Of a stretch of 42,999 bases of DNA, positions 30,664 to 40,417 are shown piece after piece. The position numbers were made by a program, and so were the translations under genes. Under the pieces are notes generated by a model. That model was given only the letters and a program-made list of their open reading frames with translations. It made no database searches and had not been told where the DNA came from. Origin of the DNA: Kineosporia sp. R_H_3 (lineage in GTDB: Bacteria; Actinomycetota; Actinomycetes; Actinomycetales; Kineosporiaceae); assembly GCF_002198675.1 (NCBI RefSeq), contig NZ_MWLL01000129.1, forward strand, positions 1-42,999, given 5' to 3'. Within the stretch, counting starts at the first letter, position 1, and every line of letters begins with the position of its first letter.

Positions 30664-31175
30664 TGCTCGTCGTCCTCGCGGGCCGGCCGGGGACCGGCAA
30701 GACGACGCTGTCCCGGCTGGTCGCCGGCCGGCTCGGTGCGGCGCTGCTGCGGGTGGACGCCGTCGAGGCGGTCGTCGTCCGGTGCGGCCTCGCCGAGCCG
30801 CCGGTCGGGGTCGTCGGCTACGCCGTCGCGCACGAGGTCGCCGCGTCGACGCTGCGCGTGGGGACCCCGGTCGTCGTCGATGCCGTGAACCCGGTGCCGC
30901 AGGCCCGGTCGGGCTGGCGCGGGCTCGCGGCCGAGGCCGGCGCCCGGCTCGTCGTCGTCGAGCTGACGACCTCGGACGTCGCCGAGCACCGGCGCCGGGT
31001 CGAGGCCCGGGTGAGCGACCTCGACGGGCTCACCGTGCCGACGTGGCAGGAGGCGTCCGAGGGCGGGTACGTGCCGTGGGACGAGGAGCGCGACGGACCG
31101 CGGCTGCTGCTCGACACGTCCGCCGGGGTCGAGCGTCTCGTGGCGCAGGTCCTGGAGGCGTGCGCCCGGCCGTGA
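30663..31175 (+). CDS. P-loop AAA/kinase-like protein
   Basis: The 170-residue protein has Walker A GRPGTGKTT (residues 7-15), followed by LLRVDAVEAVV where small kinases place the substrate Asp, VVVDAVNP as a Walker B-like strand, and an Arg-rich lid (EHRRRVEARVSD). It resembles the AAA_33/zeta-like and gluconate-kinase-like P-loop proteins that phosphorylate small molecules. The substrate is unknown. The ATG shares one base with the stop of the CxxC gene; a GTG three bases earlier is also possible. It converges on nrtR with a 3-nt gap. Confidence 0.85.
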   Translation: MLVVLAGRPGTGKTTLSRLVAGRLGAALLRVDAVEAVVVRCGLAEPPVGVVGYAVAHEVAASTLRVGTPVVVDAVNPVPQARSGWRGLAAEAGARLVVVELTTSDVAEHRRRVEARVSDLDGLTVPTWQEASEGGYVPWDEERDGPRLLLDTSAGVERLVAQVLEACARP

Positions 31176-31178
31176 CTG

Positions 31179-31928
31179 TCAGCCGGGCGCCGCGACCCGC
31201 GGCGGGTGCAGCACCGCGAAGGCGTCGGTGACCTCGAGGGTCGGGTGCCGGAACCGGTACACGGCCGCCGGCCGGCCGCCGGAACGGCCCGAGCGCAGGA
31301 CGTCGCCGGTCGGCTCGATCTGGTCGCGGCGGGCGAGGATGCGCTGCAGGTTCGTCACGTCGACCTCGTGGCCGAGGCAGGCGCGGTAGTACCGGGCGAG
31401 CTCGCTCATCGTGAAGGTCGGCGGCACGAGGGCGAAGCCGAGGTTCGTGTACGACAGCTTGGAGCGCAGCCGGGAGCGACCGGCCTCGACGACGTCGGCG
31501 TGGTCGAACGCGAGGCGGGGGAGCGCGTCGACCGGGTGCCAGCGGGTGTCCGCGGGCACGTGCGGGTCGACGTGGCCGGGGACGAGCCCGAGATAGGTCG
31601 TCGCCACGACCCGCTCGCCGGGCACCCGGCGCGGGGCGCCGCGGCTGTCGAGCTGCTCGAGGTGGGAGAGCTCGCGGACGTCGACCTTCTCGGCGAGCTG
31701 GCGCCGGATCGACTCCCGGAGGTCCTCGGCCGGGCCGAGCGTGCCGCCGGGCAGGGACCAGCGACCGGCGTGGGGGGCGAGCGCTCGCCGCCACAGCAGG
31801 ACGTGGAGGACGTCGTCCCGCACCTGGAGCACGACGCCGAGCACCTCGTGCCGCGACGGCTGCGCTGTTCCGTGCGCCACGTCGGGCGGTCCGGGCTCGG
31901 GCGGTCGGGTCAGGCTCACGGGGCTCAT
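31179..31928 (-). CDS. nrtR: NrtR-type Nudix regulator of NAD biosynthesis
   Basis: The 249-residue protein has an N-terminal Nudix domain (about 25-165) and a C-terminal winged helix (about 170-249, with [15 protein letters not shown]). The Nudix box [21 protein letters not shown] (61-81) has lost key acidic residues of the REUxEE core (RQLAEK), as in NrtR proteins that sense ADP-ribose or related NAD metabolites instead of hydrolysing them. It is divergent from nadA-nadB-nadC, with a perfect palindrome in the gap. ATG 31928 follows GGGAGGA by 7 nt; a half-site GTTATCG lies between the two. Confidence 0.9.
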   Translation of the reverse strand: MSPVSLTRPPEPGPPDVAHGTAQPSRHEVLGVVLQVRDDVLHVLLWRRALAPHAGRWSLPGGTLGPAEDLRESIRRQLAEKVDVRELSHLEQLDSRGAPRRVPGERVVATTYLGLVPGHVDPHVPADTRWHPVDALPRLAFDHADVVEAGRSRLRSKLSYTNLGFALVPPTFTMSELARYYRACLGHEVDVTNLQRILARRDQIEPTGDVLRSGRSGGRPAAVYRFRHPTLEVTDAFAVLHPPRVAAPG

Positions 31929-31969
31929 GTTATCGTCCTCCCAGCAGTTATCGACGACCAGTCGATAAC
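31929..31969. promoter_or_regulatory. NrtR operator and divergent nrtR/nadA promoters
   Basis: A perfect 9-bp inverted repeat GTTATCGAC-N5-GTCGATAAC occupies 31947-31969, and an extra half-site GTTATCG lies at 31929-31935, 18 bp from the first arm. Each arm contains GATAAC, a possible -10 for its own strand, so one protein bound here would cover both promoters. Its place between an NrtR gene and nadABC makes NrtR the likely ligand. Confidence 0.8.
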
Positions 31970-32030
31970 CAGAGCGTCCGGCAGGCGGAAACCTGATGGT
32001 CAGGACCGCGCCGGGAACGACGGAGGAGCC

Positions 32031-33029
32031 ATGAGCCAGGCGATCGCAGCAGCGGCCGGCACGGCGTCGCAGGAGTGGTTCCGCGAGGTCCGCGAGCTCG
32101 CGGCCCGGCGGGACGCGCTGATCCTCGCGCACAACTACGTGCGCCCCGAGATCCAGGACGTCGCCGACCACGTGGGGGACTCGCTCGCGCTGTCCCGGGT
32201 CGCGGCGACCGCACCGAACCGCGAGATCGTCTTCTGCGGCGTCCACTTCATGGCCGAGACCGCGAAGATCCTCAGCCCCGACAAGACCGTCCTCATCCCG
32301 GACGCCGCCGCCGGCTGCTCGCTCGCCGACACGATCCACGTCGAGGAGCTGCGCGCCTGGAAGGCGCTGCACCCGGGGGCGGTCGTCGTCGCGTACGTCA
32401 ACACGAGCGCCGCGGTGAAGGCCGAGAGCGACATCTGCTGCACGTCGTCCAACGCCGCGGACGTCGTCCGCTCCGTGCCCGCGGACCGCACGATCCTCTT
32501 CCTGCCGGACCGGCACCTCGGCGAGCACGTCCGCCGGGTCACCGGCCGCGCGGACATGGAGATCTGGCAGGGCCAGTGCCACGTCCACGAGGGGATCGGC
32601 GGGGACGTGCTGCGCGCCCGGGTCGAGGCGGAGCCGGACGCCGACGTCCTCGTGCACCCCGAGTGCGCCTGCGCGACGTCCGCCCTGAGCCTCGTCGCGA
32701 GCGGGGCCGTGGCGAAGGACCGGGTCCGGATCGTCTCGACCGGCGGCATGGTCGACGCCGCCCGGCGGACCGGTGCCGGCCGGGTGCTCGTCGCGACCGA
32801 GACGGGGATGCTCCACCAGCTCCGGCGGGCCAACCCGGGCACGGTGTTCGAGGCCGTGAGCGACCGGGCGGTCTGCCCCTACATGAAGATGACGACGCCG
32901 GAGAACCTGCTCACCGCGCTGCGCGAGGGCCGGGACGTCGTCGAGGTCGACTCCGCGGTCGCGGTGAAGGCCCGGCTCGCCGTCGAGCGGATGATCGCCA
33001 TCGGCTCGCCGAGCGCGGGCGGGGAGTGA
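32031..33029 (+). CDS. nadA: Quinolinate synthase
   Basis: It condenses iminoaspartate with dihydroxyacetone phosphate to quinolinate, using a [4Fe-4S] cluster. The 332-residue protein has three candidate cluster cysteines at the family positions: Cys96 (AAAGCSLAD), Cys212 (HPECAC) and Cys282 (RAVCPYMKM). [10 protein letters not shown] near residue 31 is typical. ATG 32031 follows GGAGGAG. nadA, nadB and nadC overlap by 4 nt each and form the full aspartate-to-nicotinate-mononucleotide route. Confidence 0.97.
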   Translation: MSQAIAAAAGTASQEWFREVRELAARRDALILAHNYVRPEIQDVADHVGDSLALSRVAATAPNREIVFCGVHFMAETAKILSPDKTVLIPDAAAGCSLADTIHVEELRAWKALHPGAVVVAYVNTSAAVKAESDICCTSSNAADVVRSVPADRTILFLPDRHLGEHVRRVTGRADMEIWQGQCHVHEGIGGDVLRARVEAEPDADVLVHPECACATSALSLVASGAVAKDRVRIVSTGGMVDAARRTGAGRVLVATETGMLHQLRRANPGTVFEAVSDRAVCPYMKMTTPENLLTALREGRDVVEVDSAVAVKARLAVERMIAIGSPSAGGE

Positions 33030-34768
33030 GCGCGGTGGCCACGACCGTCCCCGTGCAGCGGTCCGACCGGGCCGGGCGGGCGCGTCCGGTCGTCGGGCGG
33101 ACGGCGTCCGCACCCGTCGTCGCCCGGCTCGCCGCACCGGCCGCGACCACGACGCTCGAGACCGACGTCCTCGTCGTCGGCACCGGGATCGCCGGCCTCG
33201 CCGTCGCGCACGACCTGGCGGGCAGCGGCCTGCGCGTCGACCTCGTGACGAAGGCGTCCGTCGGCGAGGGCAGCACACCCTGGGCGCAGGGCGGGATCGC
33301 GACCGGGGGCGCGCCGGACGACGCGCCGGCCCTGCACGTCGCCGACACCCTCGCCGCCGGGGCCGGCCTGGCCGACGAGGCGGCCGTGACGACGCTCGTC
33401 GCCGAGGCGCCCGTGGCGGTCGGGGCCCTGCTCGCCGCCGGCGCCCGGTTCGACACCGACGCCGACGGGGCCCTCGCGTGGACCCGGGAGGGCGGCCACA
33501 GCCGCTCCCGGATCATCCACGCCGGCGGCGACGCGACCGGGCTCGAGGTGCAGCGGACGCTGCAGTCCGCGGTGCTCGGCACGGGCGCGGCCCGGGTGCA
33601 CGAGCGCACCTTCCTCCTCGACCTGCTCACGGCGGACGACGGCACGGTCGTCGGCGCGCTGCTCGCCCGGCTCGGGCCGGACGGCGGCTGCCGCGAGGTC
33701 GTCCGGGTGGCGGCCCGGGCCGTCGTCCTCGCCTCGGGCGGCCACGGCCAGGTCTTCGACTCCACGACGAACCCGGCCGTCGCGACCGGTGACGGGCTCG
33801 CCGCCGCCGTCCGCGCGGGGGCCGCCGTCGCGGACGCCGAGTTCGTCCAGTTCCACCCGACGGCGCTCGCCGCCCGCCGCCCCGGGCAGACCGGCGCCCA
33901 GCGCCCGCTCGTCTCCGAGGCCGTCCGTGGCGAGGGGGCCGTGCTGCTCGACGCCGGCGGCACCCGGTTCATGGCCGGCCGGCACCCGCTCGCCGACCTC
34001 GCCCCGCGGGACGTCGTCGCCGCGGCGATCGGCGAGCGGATCGCGGCCACCGGCGCCGGGCACGTGCTCCTGGACGCCCGGCACCTCGGTGCCGCCCTGC
34101 TCGAGCGCCGCTTCCCGACGGTCCTCGCGTCCTGCCGGGCCGCCGGGGTCGACCCGGTCACCGAGCCGGTCCCGGTCCTGCCGGCGGCGCACTACGCGTG
34201 CGGCGGGGTCGTCGCGGACCTGTCCGGGCGGACCAGCATCGCCGGGCTGTTCGCCGTCGGGGAGGTCGCGCGGACCGGCGTCCACGGTGCGAACCGGCTC
34301 GCGTCGAACAGCCTCCTCGAGGCGCTCGTCGTCGGCCGCCGGCTCGCCGCCCTGCTCCGGGCGGACCTGCCGCCGCGGCGCCGTGCCGACGCACCGGGAG
34401 CGGGCGCCGGCCGGACGCCGTCCGGCGGGCTCGTCGCGTCGGGCGCCCGGGCGGCGCTCACCGCGGGGATGAGCCGCGACGCCGGCGTCCTGCGCGACCC
34501 GGTGGCCCTGGCCTCCCGGGCGGCGCTGCTCGCCGACCTGGTGCGCCCGACCCCGACCGAGGTCGGCGTGCCCGGCCTCGCCGACTGGGAGACGACCAAC
34601 CTGCACGCCGTCGCCTCCGTGCTCGTCGCCGCCGCGCTGCTGCGCGAGGAGAGCCGGGGCTGCCACCGGCGCACGGACGTCACCGCCCCGGACGACGCGT
34701 GGCTCCACCCCGTCGTCGCCCACGCGCCCGGGACGCCGGGCACCGTCCGCCTGGAGGTCCGGCCATGA
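33026..34768 (+). CDS. nadB: L-aspartate oxidase
   Basis: It oxidises aspartate to iminoaspartate, which NadA uses. The 580-residue flavoprotein has an FAD dinucleotide fold [14 protein letters not shown] (about 48-61), the [11 protein letters not shown] segment, [19 protein letters not shown] with active-site Arg/His, QFHPTAL, and [16 protein letters not shown] near 430. About 45 residues precede the FAD fold, more than usual and rich in Ala/Arg/Val; a later GTG at 33035 is in frame, but the GTGA overlap at 33026 matches the operon pattern. Confidence 0.95.
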   Translation: MSAVATTVPVQRSDRAGRARPVVGRTASAPVVARLAAPAATTTLETDVLVVGTGIAGLAVAHDLAGSGLRVDLVTKASVGEGSTPWAQGGIATGGAPDDAPALHVADTLAAGAGLADEAAVTTLVAEAPVAVGALLAAGARFDTDADGALAWTREGGHSRSRIIHAGGDATGLEVQRTLQSAVLGTGAARVHERTFLLDLLTADDGTVVGALLARLGPDGGCREVVRVAARAVVLASGGHGQVFDSTTNPAVATGDGLAAAVRAGAAVADAEFVQFHPTALAARRPGQTGAQRPLVSEAVRGEGAVLLDAGGTRFMAGRHPLADLAPRDVVAAAIGERIAATGAGHVLLDARHLGAALLERRFPTVLASCRAAGVDPVTEPVPVLPAAHYACGGVVADLSGRTSIAGLFAVGEVARTGVHGANRLASNSLLEALVVGRRLAALLRADLPPRRRADAPGAGAGRTPSGGLVASGARAALTAGMSRDAGVLRDPVALASRAALLADLVRPTPTEVGVPGLADWETTNLHAVASVLVAAALLREESRGCHRRTDVTAPDDAWLHPVVAHAPGTPGTVRLEVRP

Positions 34769-35658
34769 GCACGCACGCACTCGCCCCCGAGGAGTGCCGC
34801 CGGCTCGCGGCGCTCGCCCTCGACGAGGACCTCGCCGGCGGCACCGACATCACGACCCTCGCGACGGTCGCCGCGGACGCCGTCGCCACCGGTGACCTCG
34901 TCGCGCGCCGCGCCGGGGTCGTCGCCGGGCTGCCCGTCGCCCGCGCGGTCTTCGAGCAGGTCCTCAGCGGCGCCGGCCTGGCGCCCGAGCAGGCGAGGGC
35001 CGCCGTCGTGGAGCACGTCGCCGACGGCACCCGCGTCACCCCGGGCGACGTCCTGCTCACGGTCACCGGCCCGGCGCGCGCGGTCCTCACCGGGGAGCGC
35101 AGCGCGCTCAACCTCGTCGGCCAGCTCTCCGGGGTCGCGACCCTCACGTCCGCCTGGGTCGAGGCCGTCGAGGGCACGGGCGCGGTCGTCCGCGACACCC
35201 GCAAGACCGTCCCCGGGATGCGCGCCGCCCAGAAGTACGCCGTCCGCTGCGGCGGCGGCAGCAACCACCGGATGGGCCTGGCCGACCAGGCCCTCGTCAA
35301 GGACAACCACGTGCTGGCCGCCGGGTCCGTGACCGCGGCGCTGGCCGCCGTCCGCGCCGTGCACCCGGACGTCGTGTGCGAGGTCGAGTGCGACACCCTC
35401 GAGCAGGTCGTCGAGGCGGTGGCCGCCGGGGCGACGCTCGTCCTGCTCGACAACATGGACCTCGCGACGACCCGGGCCGCCGTCGAGGTCGCCCGCTCGG
35501 CGGGCGCACGGACCGAGTCGAGCGGCTCGCTGAGCCTCGACCGGGCGCGCGACGTCGCGATGACGGGGGTCGACTTCCTCGCCGTCGGCGCCCTGACGCA
35601 CTCGGCGCCGGTCCTCGACATCGGCCTCGACCTCAGGGAGCCCGCCGCACGCCCGTAG
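34765..35658 (+). CDS. nadC: Nicotinate-nucleotide pyrophosphorylase (quinolinate phosphoribosyltransferase)
   Basis: It converts quinolinate and PRPP to nicotinate mononucleotide. The 297-residue protein has EDLAGGTDITT near the N-terminus, GERSALNLVGQLSGVAT, VRDTRKTVPGMRAAQKYAV, RMGLADQALVKDNH and LLDNMD, all diagnostic. The ATG overlaps the nadB stop by 4 nt. The TAG stop is also the first half of a TAGACT -10 for def. Confidence 0.97.
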   Translation: MSTHALAPEECRRLAALALDEDLAGGTDITTLATVAADAVATGDLVARRAGVVAGLPVARAVFEQVLSGAGLAPEQARAAVVEHVADGTRVTPGDVLLTVTGPARAVLTGERSALNLVGQLSGVATLTSAWVEAVEGTGAVVRDTRKTVPGMRAAQKYAVRCGGGSNHRMGLADQALVKDNHVLAAGSVTAALAAVRAVHPDVVCEVECDTLEQVVEAVAAGATLVLLDNMDLATTRAAVEVARSAGARTESSGSLSLDRARDVAMTGVDFLAVGALTHSAPVLDIGLDLREPAARP

Positions 35659-35661
35659 ACT
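35656..35661 (+). promoter_or_regulatory. Candidate -10 of def overlapping the nadC stop codon
   Basis: TAGACT begins with the nadC TAG stop and lies 29 nt before the def GTG, which has its own GAGGAG site at 35680-35685. The -35 is poor. Confidence 0.4.
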
Positions 35662-35690
35662 GCGGTCTCACCGTCTGACGAGGAGCGTCC

Positions 35691-36233
35691 GTGTCGATCA
35701 AGCCCATCCGCCTGTTCGGGGACCCGGTGCTCCGGGAGAAGGCCCAACCGGTGAAGGACTTCGACAAGGAGCTCCGGATCCTCGTCAAGGACCTCCAGGA
35801 CACGATGATGGAGGCGCCGGGCGCCGGCCTCGCGGCCCCGCAGATCGGCGTCGGCCTGCGGGTGTTCACGTACTACGTGGACGGCGTCCTCGGCCACCTC
35901 ATCAACCCCGACCTCGACCTCTCCGAGGACCTGCAGGACGGCGAGGAGGGGTGCCTGTCCTTCCCGGGCATCTACTACGACACCCCGCGGGCGCTGCGCG
36001 TCGTCGCGAAGGGGTTCGACGAGAACGGCGAGCCGGTGACGATCGAGGGCAGCGAGCTGCTCGCCCGGGCGATCCAGCACGAGACCGACCACCTCGACGG
36101 CATCCTCTTCATCGACCGGATGGACCGCGACCAGCGCAAGCTCGCCCTCAAGGCGATCCGCGAGGCGGAGTGGGCCGGGCAGGCCCCGGTCGTCAAGCAG
36201 AGCCCGCACGCCACCTTCGGGCGCGCGCTCTGA
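35691..36233 (+). CDS. def: Peptide deformylase
   Basis: It removes the formyl group from nascent proteins. The 180-residue protein has the three PDF motifs: [10 protein letters not shown] (44-53), EEGCLSFPG (85-93, metal Cys88) and HETDHLDG (130-137, metal His130/His134 and catalytic Glu131). The C-terminal tail of about 25 residues is the form seen in actinobacterial type I enzymes. It is followed after one nucleotide by fmt, so formylation and deformylation genes are coupled. Only one def is seen here. Confidence 0.97.
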   Translation: MSIKPIRLFGDPVLREKAQPVKDFDKELRILVKDLQDTMMEAPGAGLAAPQIGVGLRVFTYYVDGVLGHLINPDLDLSEDLQDGEEGCLSFPGIYYDTPRALRVVAKGFDENGEPVTIEGSELLARAIQHETDHLDGILFIDRMDRDQRKLALKAIREAEWAGQAPVVKQSPHATFGRAL

Positions 36234-36234
36234 G

Positions 36235-37194
36235 ATGAGAGTCGTCTTCGCGGGCACGCCCGCGGTCGCCGTCCCGTCCCTCGAGGCGATCGCCGCGTCG
36301 TCCCACGAGGTCGTCGCCGTCGTGACCCGCCCCGACGCGCCCGCCGGGCGCGGCCGCAAGGTCGTGCGGTCGGACGTCGGGCAGTGGGCCGACGCGCACG
36401 ACGTCCCGGTGCTCGTGCCGGGGCGGCCGTCCGAGCCGGAGTTCCTCGACGCGCTCCGGGAGCTGTCGCCGGACTGCTGCCCGGTCGTCGCCTACGGCGC
36501 GCTCGTGCCGCGGCCGGTTCTCGACGTGCCGAAGCACGGCTGGGTCAACCTGCACTTCTCGCTGCTGCCCGCGTGGCGCGGCGCCGCTCCCGTGCAGCGT
36601 GCGGTGATGGCCGGCGACCCGGTCACCGGGGCGTCGACGTTCCTCCTCGAGGAGGGCCTCGACACCGGGCCGGTCTACGGCGTCCTCACCGAGACGGTGC
36701 GGCCGCGGGACACCTCGGGCGACCTGCTCGACCGGCTCGCGCAGGCGGGCGCCGGGCTGCTCGTCGCGACCCTCGACGGGATCGAGGACGGGTCCTTGTC
36801 CGCGGTGCCGCAGAGCGGGGACGGCGTGAGCCTGGCGCCGAAGGTGAGCGTCGAGGAGGCACGCGTCGACTGGTCGCTGCCGGCCTTCGTCGTCGACCGC
36901 CGGGTCCGTGGCTGCACGCCCGAGCCCGGGGCCTGGACGACGCTGCGCGGCGAGCGGGTCAAGCTCGGACCCGTGTCACCGGTGCCGCAGGAGCAGTCTC
37001 CCGCGGACGCGCCCGACCCGGCTGCCGGCGGTGCCCGCCCGGGCACGCTCGTCGTCGGACGCAAGGACGTGCACGTCGTCACAGGGGGAGGGGTCGTGAA
37101 GCTCGGGCTGGTCCAGCCGCAGGGCAAGCGACCGATGCCGGCGGCCGACTGGGCGCGCGGTCTGCGGATCGACGCCGGAGAGGTCTTCGAATGA
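36235..37194 (+). CDS. fmt: Methionyl-tRNA formyltransferase
   Basis: It formylates initiator Met-tRNA with 10-formyltetrahydrofolate. The 319-residue protein has the N-terminal catalytic domain with Asn105, His107 (VNLHFSLLP) and Asp143 (GLDTG), and a C-terminal OB-like domain beginning near residue 205 ([12 protein letters not shown]). A short Pro/Ala-rich insert lies at about 248-268. It overlaps rsmB by 4 nt. Confidence 0.97.
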   Translation: MRVVFAGTPAVAVPSLEAIAASSHEVVAVVTRPDAPAGRGRKVVRSDVGQWADAHDVPVLVPGRPSEPEFLDALRELSPDCCPVVAYGALVPRPVLDVPKHGWVNLHFSLLPAWRGAAPVQRAVMAGDPVTGASTFLLEEGLDTGPVYGVLTETVRPRDTSGDLLDRLAQAGAGLLVATLDGIEDGSLSAVPQSGDGVSLAPKVSVEEARVDWSLPAFVVDRRVRGCTPEPGAWTTLRGERVKLGPVSPVPQEQSPADAPDPAAGGARPGTLVVGRKDVHVVTGGGVVKLGLVQPQGKRPMPAADWARGLRIDAGEVFE

Positions 37195-38765
37195 GCCCCC
37201 AGGAACGCCCGCGCCCGGCCGGCCGCAGGTCCGGCGGCCCGCGCGGGGCAGGTGCCGCGCCCGCGCGCGCCAAGACCCGTAACGTCGCGCGCCGCGAGGT
37301 CGACCCGGCCCGCGTCGTCGCGTTCGAGACGCTCGTCGCCGTCCAGGCCGACGACGCCTACGCCAACCTCGTGCTGCCGCGGCTGCTCCGCGAGGCGAAG
37401 CTGCACGGCCGGGACGCCGGCTTCGCGACCGAGCTCGCCTACGGCACGCTGCGCGGGCGCGGCACCTACGACGCCGTCCTCGCGGCGTGCGTCGACCGGC
37501 CGCTCACGGACGTCGACCCCGCGGTGCTCGACGCGCTCCGGCTCGGGGCGCACCAGCTCCTCGGGATGCGGGTGCCCGCGCACGCCGCGGTCGACGCGAC
37601 CGTCGACCTCGTGCGGTCCGAGATCGGCCAGGGCGCAGCGGGTTTCGCGAACGCGGTGCTCCGCAAGCTCGCGCTGCAGGACCTCGACAGCTGGCTCGAC
37701 CAGGTCGCCGGGCCGCAGGCTGCCGCGGCGGACGCGGACGGTGCGCTCGGCGTCCGGTACTCGCACCCGGTGTGGATCGTGCGCGCCCTGCGGGACGCGC
37801 TGCGGTTCAACGGGCGCGACGCGGCGGACCTCGAGCAGGTGCTCGCAGCCGACAACGCGCGGCCGGTCGTCACGCTCGCGGCCCTGCCGGGGCTCGTGAC
37901 GACCGACGAGCTCCGGGCGCAGCTGCCCGGCGCCGCCGACGACACGCCGGAAGGCGTTGCGGGGCAAGCGGTCGCGGACACCGCCCGGGAGCCGTACTCG
38001 CCGTACGCGGTGCCGATGACGGGCGTCCCGGCGGACGTCAAGGCGGTCCGCGACGGCCGGGCACGCGTGCAGGACGAGGGCAGCCAGCTCGTCGCGCTCG
38101 CCCTCGCGTCCGCACCGCTCGACGGCCCGGACGGCGGCCGCTGGCTCGACCTGTGCGCCGGCCCGGGCGGCAAGTCCGCCGTCCTCGGTGCGCTGCTCGG
38201 CGGCCGCCGGGAGGCCGGTGCCCTGCCGGCCGGTGCGCGGCTCGTCGCGAACGAGGTCACGCCGCACCGCTGCGAGCTCGTCCGCGGATCGGTCGCGGCG
38301 GTCGTCCGGCGCTGGCCGGGAGCGGTCGACGTCCGGCTCGGGGACGGGCGGGAGCTCGCCGACGAGGAGGCGGACCTCTACGACCGGGTGCTCGTCGACG
38401 CGCCGTGCACCGGGCTCGGCGCGCTGCGCCGCCGTCCGGAGGCGCGCTGGCGGCGCACCCCCGCAGACCTCGCCGGGCTCGCCCCGCTGCAGCGGGACCT
38501 GCTCCGCTCGGCGCTGGCCGCCGTCCGGCCCGGGGGCGTCGTGGCGTACGTGACGTGTTCGCCGCACCCGGCCGAGACCGGTCTCGTCGTCGACGACGTG
38601 CTCCGCAAGCGGAGCGACGTCGAGCGGCTCGACGCCCGCGCCGTCCTCGGCGAGGCCACGCAGGGGCGGCTGTCCGACGCCGGGCCCGGGCCCGCCGTCC
38701 AGCTCTGGCCGGACGTGCAGGGCACCGACGCGATGTTCGTCGCGCTGCTGCGCCGCACGGCCTGA
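37191..38765 (+). CDS. rsmB: 16S rRNA (cytosine-967 C5)-methyltransferase
   Basis: It methylates C967 of 16S rRNA. The 524-residue protein has an Arg/Pro/Ala-rich N-terminal tail (1-37), a NusB-like RNA-binding domain (about 38-170) and a SAM methyltransferase domain from about 280 with motif [13 protein letters not shown] and two catalytic cysteines, Cys406 in DAPCTG and Cys456 in [11 protein letters not shown]. The ATG overlaps the fmt stop by 4 nt. Confidence 0.95.
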   Translation: MSPQERPRPAGRRSGGPRGAGAAPARAKTRNVARREVDPARVVAFETLVAVQADDAYANLVLPRLLREAKLHGRDAGFATELAYGTLRGRGTYDAVLAACVDRPLTDVDPAVLDALRLGAHQLLGMRVPAHAAVDATVDLVRSEIGQGAAGFANAVLRKLALQDLDSWLDQVAGPQAAAADADGALGVRYSHPVWIVRALRDALRFNGRDAADLEQVLAADNARPVVTLAALPGLVTTDELRAQLPGAADDTPEGVAGQAVADTAREPYSPYAVPMTGVPADVKAVRDGRARVQDEGSQLVALALASAPLDGPDGGRWLDLCAGPGGKSAVLGALLGGRREAGALPAGARLVANEVTPHRCELVRGSVAAVVRRWPGAVDVRLGDGRELADEEADLYDRVLVDAPCTGLGALRRRPEARWRRTPADLAGLAPLQRDLLRSALAAVRPGGVVAYVTCSPHPAETGLVVDDVLRKRSDVERLDARAVLGEATQGRLSDAGPGPAVQLWPDVQGTDAMFVALLRRTA

Positions 38766-38787
38766 CCCGCGGGGCGCCTCGCGGGTC
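38764..38787 (+). terminator. Hairpin after rsmB
   Basis: GACCCGC (38764-38770) pairs perfectly with GCGGGTC (38781-38787) around a ten-base loop, starting in the rsmB stop codon. It probably ends the def-fmt-rsmB unit; no T-run follows. Confidence 0.55.
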
Positions 38788-38812
38788 GAGGAGCCCTGCC
38801 GGGCGCCGCCGG

Positions 38813-38818
38813 TAGGCT
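38813..38818 (+). promoter_or_regulatory. Candidate leaderless -10 of rpe
   Basis: TAGGCT lies 6 nt before the rpe GTG, with no Shine-Dalgarno between them. The -35 region is all GC. Confidence 0.45.
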
Positions 38819-38824
38819 CCCGGC

Positions 38825-39490
38825 GTGGCCCTGCAGATCTCGCCGAGCATCCTGTCCGCCGACTTCGCGCGCCTCGCGGAGGAGCTGGACCGCATCGCCG
38901 ACGCCGACTGGGCGCACGTCGACGTCATGGACAACCACTTCGTCCCGAACCTCACGCTCGGGGCCCCGGTCGTCGAGGCGCTCGTGAAGGTGTCCCCGAT
39001 CCCGGTCGACACCCACCTCATGATCGAGGACCCGGACCGCTGGGCGCCGGCCTACGCGGACGCGGGGGCGCGCAGCGTGACGTTCCACGCGGAGGCCGCG
39101 CGCGCCCCGGTCCGGCTCGCCCGTGAGCTGAGGGCGCTCGGCGTCCGGGCCGGTCTCGGGCTCAAGCCGGCGACGCCGATCGAGCCGTACCTCGACCTGC
39201 TGCCCGAGTTCGACATGATCCTCGTCATGACGGTCGAGCCCGGGTTCGGCGGCCAGCCGTTCCTCGACGTCTGCCTGCCGAAGATCCGGCGGACCCGGGA
39301 GGCGATCGCGTCGTCCGGCCTCGACGTGTGGCTGCAGGTCGACGGCGGGGTCTCCGAGGACACCATCGAGCGCTGCGCCGACGCCGGCGCGGACGTGTTC
39401 GTCGCGGGCTCGGCGGTCTACGGCGCGGACGACGCGGCGGGCCAGATCAAGCGCCTGCGCGAGCTCGCGGCCGCGGCCTGCGCGCACTGA
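38825..39490 (+). CDS. rpe: Ribulose-phosphate 3-epimerase
   Basis: It interconverts ribulose-5-phosphate and xylulose-5-phosphate. The 221-residue TIM barrel has SPSILSADF at the N-terminus, [14 protein letters not shown] and DTHLMIEDP with the metal and catalytic His/Asp residues, [11 protein letters not shown], and VDGGVSEDT near 175. The GTG 38825 start fits both the family N-terminus and the -10 spacing. It follows rsmB after a hairpin, as in many actinobacteria. Confidence 0.97.
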   Translation: MALQISPSILSADFARLAEELDRIADADWAHVDVMDNHFVPNLTLGAPVVEALVKVSPIPVDTHLMIEDPDRWAPAYADAGARSVTFHAEAARAPVRLARELRALGVRAGLGLKPATPIEPYLDLLPEFDMILVMTVEPGFGGQPFLDVCLPKIRRTREAIASSGLDVWLQVDGGVSEDTIERCADAGADVFVAGSAVYGADDAAGQIKRLRELAAAACAH

Positions 39491-39504
39491 GCGGCGGGAC
39501 AGGC

Positions 39505-40338
39505 GTGCCCACCCGGATCCGCCCGGCGACCCCGGACGACGCCCCGGCCATCGGTGAGGTCGACCCGCTCTCGCGCGGGGCCGACGTCGCCCGCGCGACC
39601 CTCGTCGAGGACGCGCTCCACGGCCGGCGGGACAACCTCTGCCTCGTGGCCCCGGCGGGTGAGGGGCCCCGGCTCGCAGGCTTCGCCGTCCTGCGGCACG
39701 GGCACTTCTTCGGCCGCGACTTCGTCGACCTGCTCGTCGTCGCGCCCGCCGCGCGCCGTCAGGGCGTCGGCTCGGCGCTGCTCTGCGCGGCCGTCGGGGC
39801 CGGGGTGAGCGAGCGGGTCTTCACGTCGACGAACCGGTCGAACGTCGCGATGCGGGCGCTGCTCGCCGGGCAGGGCTGGGAGATCTCCGGGAGCCTCGGC
39901 GGCCTCGACGAGGACGACGACGAGATCGTCGCGTGGACGGGGCGCGGTGCCGCTGCGGCCCTCCTCGTGGGCCTCGCACGGGGGCCGAAGCGGCTGTTCC
40001 ACATCGCGCTGCGGGAGGACTGGGACCGGGCCCGCCGGGCGGGGGAGTACCGGGTCTCGACGATCGGGCACAGCCTCGACGAGGTCGGGTTCGTGCACGC
40101 GTCGTTCGCGCAGCAGGTCGCGGCGACGGCCGCGCGGCACTACGCCGGGGTCGACGCGCCGCTCGTCCTGCTCGTCGTCGAGCGGTCACGGCTCGGCGCA
40201 GCGGTCCGGGTCGAGCCGGCGCCGGGCTCGGACGAGGTGTACCCGCACGTGTACGGGCCGGTGCCCGTCGCCGCCGTCACCGAGGCGGTCGAGCTGCGGC
40301 GCGACGCCGCGGGGCGGCTGGTGCTGCCGACGCTGTGA
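39505..40338 (+). CDS. GNAT acetyltransferase fused to a DUF952 domain
   Basis: Residues 2-147 form a GNAT domain with the acetyl-CoA loop RRQGVGSALL (84-93) after a hydrophobic beta-4 strand. Residues 163-277 form a DUF952 domain: LFHIALREDWDRARRAG, GFVHAS, LLVVERSRLG, and HVYGPVPVAAVTEA. DUF952 is usually a stand-alone protein of unknown function, so the fusion may link acetylation to a second, unknown activity on the same substrate. The GTG at 39505 is chosen because the GNAT fold starts there; the frame upstream overlaps rpe. Confidence 0.85.
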   Translation: MPTRIRPATPDDAPAIGEVDPLSRGADVARATLVEDALHGRRDNLCLVAPAGEGPRLAGFAVLRHGHFFGRDFVDLLVVAPAARRQGVGSALLCAAVGAGVSERVFTSTNRSNVAMRALLAGQGWEISGSLGGLDEDDDEIVAWTGRGAAAALLVGLARGPKRLFHIALREDWDRARRAGEYRVSTIGHSLDEVGFVHASFAQQVAATAARHYAGVDAPLVLLVVERSRLGAAVRVEPAPGSDEVYPHVYGPVPVAAVTEAVELRRDAAGRLVLPTL

Positions 40339-40417
40339 CGCGGCGGGCCGTGGGAGCGGTTCGCGGACGGCGGGTGCCTGTCGGCGTACCGGGCGCGGGG
40401 TCGCCGGGGGACCGGCG

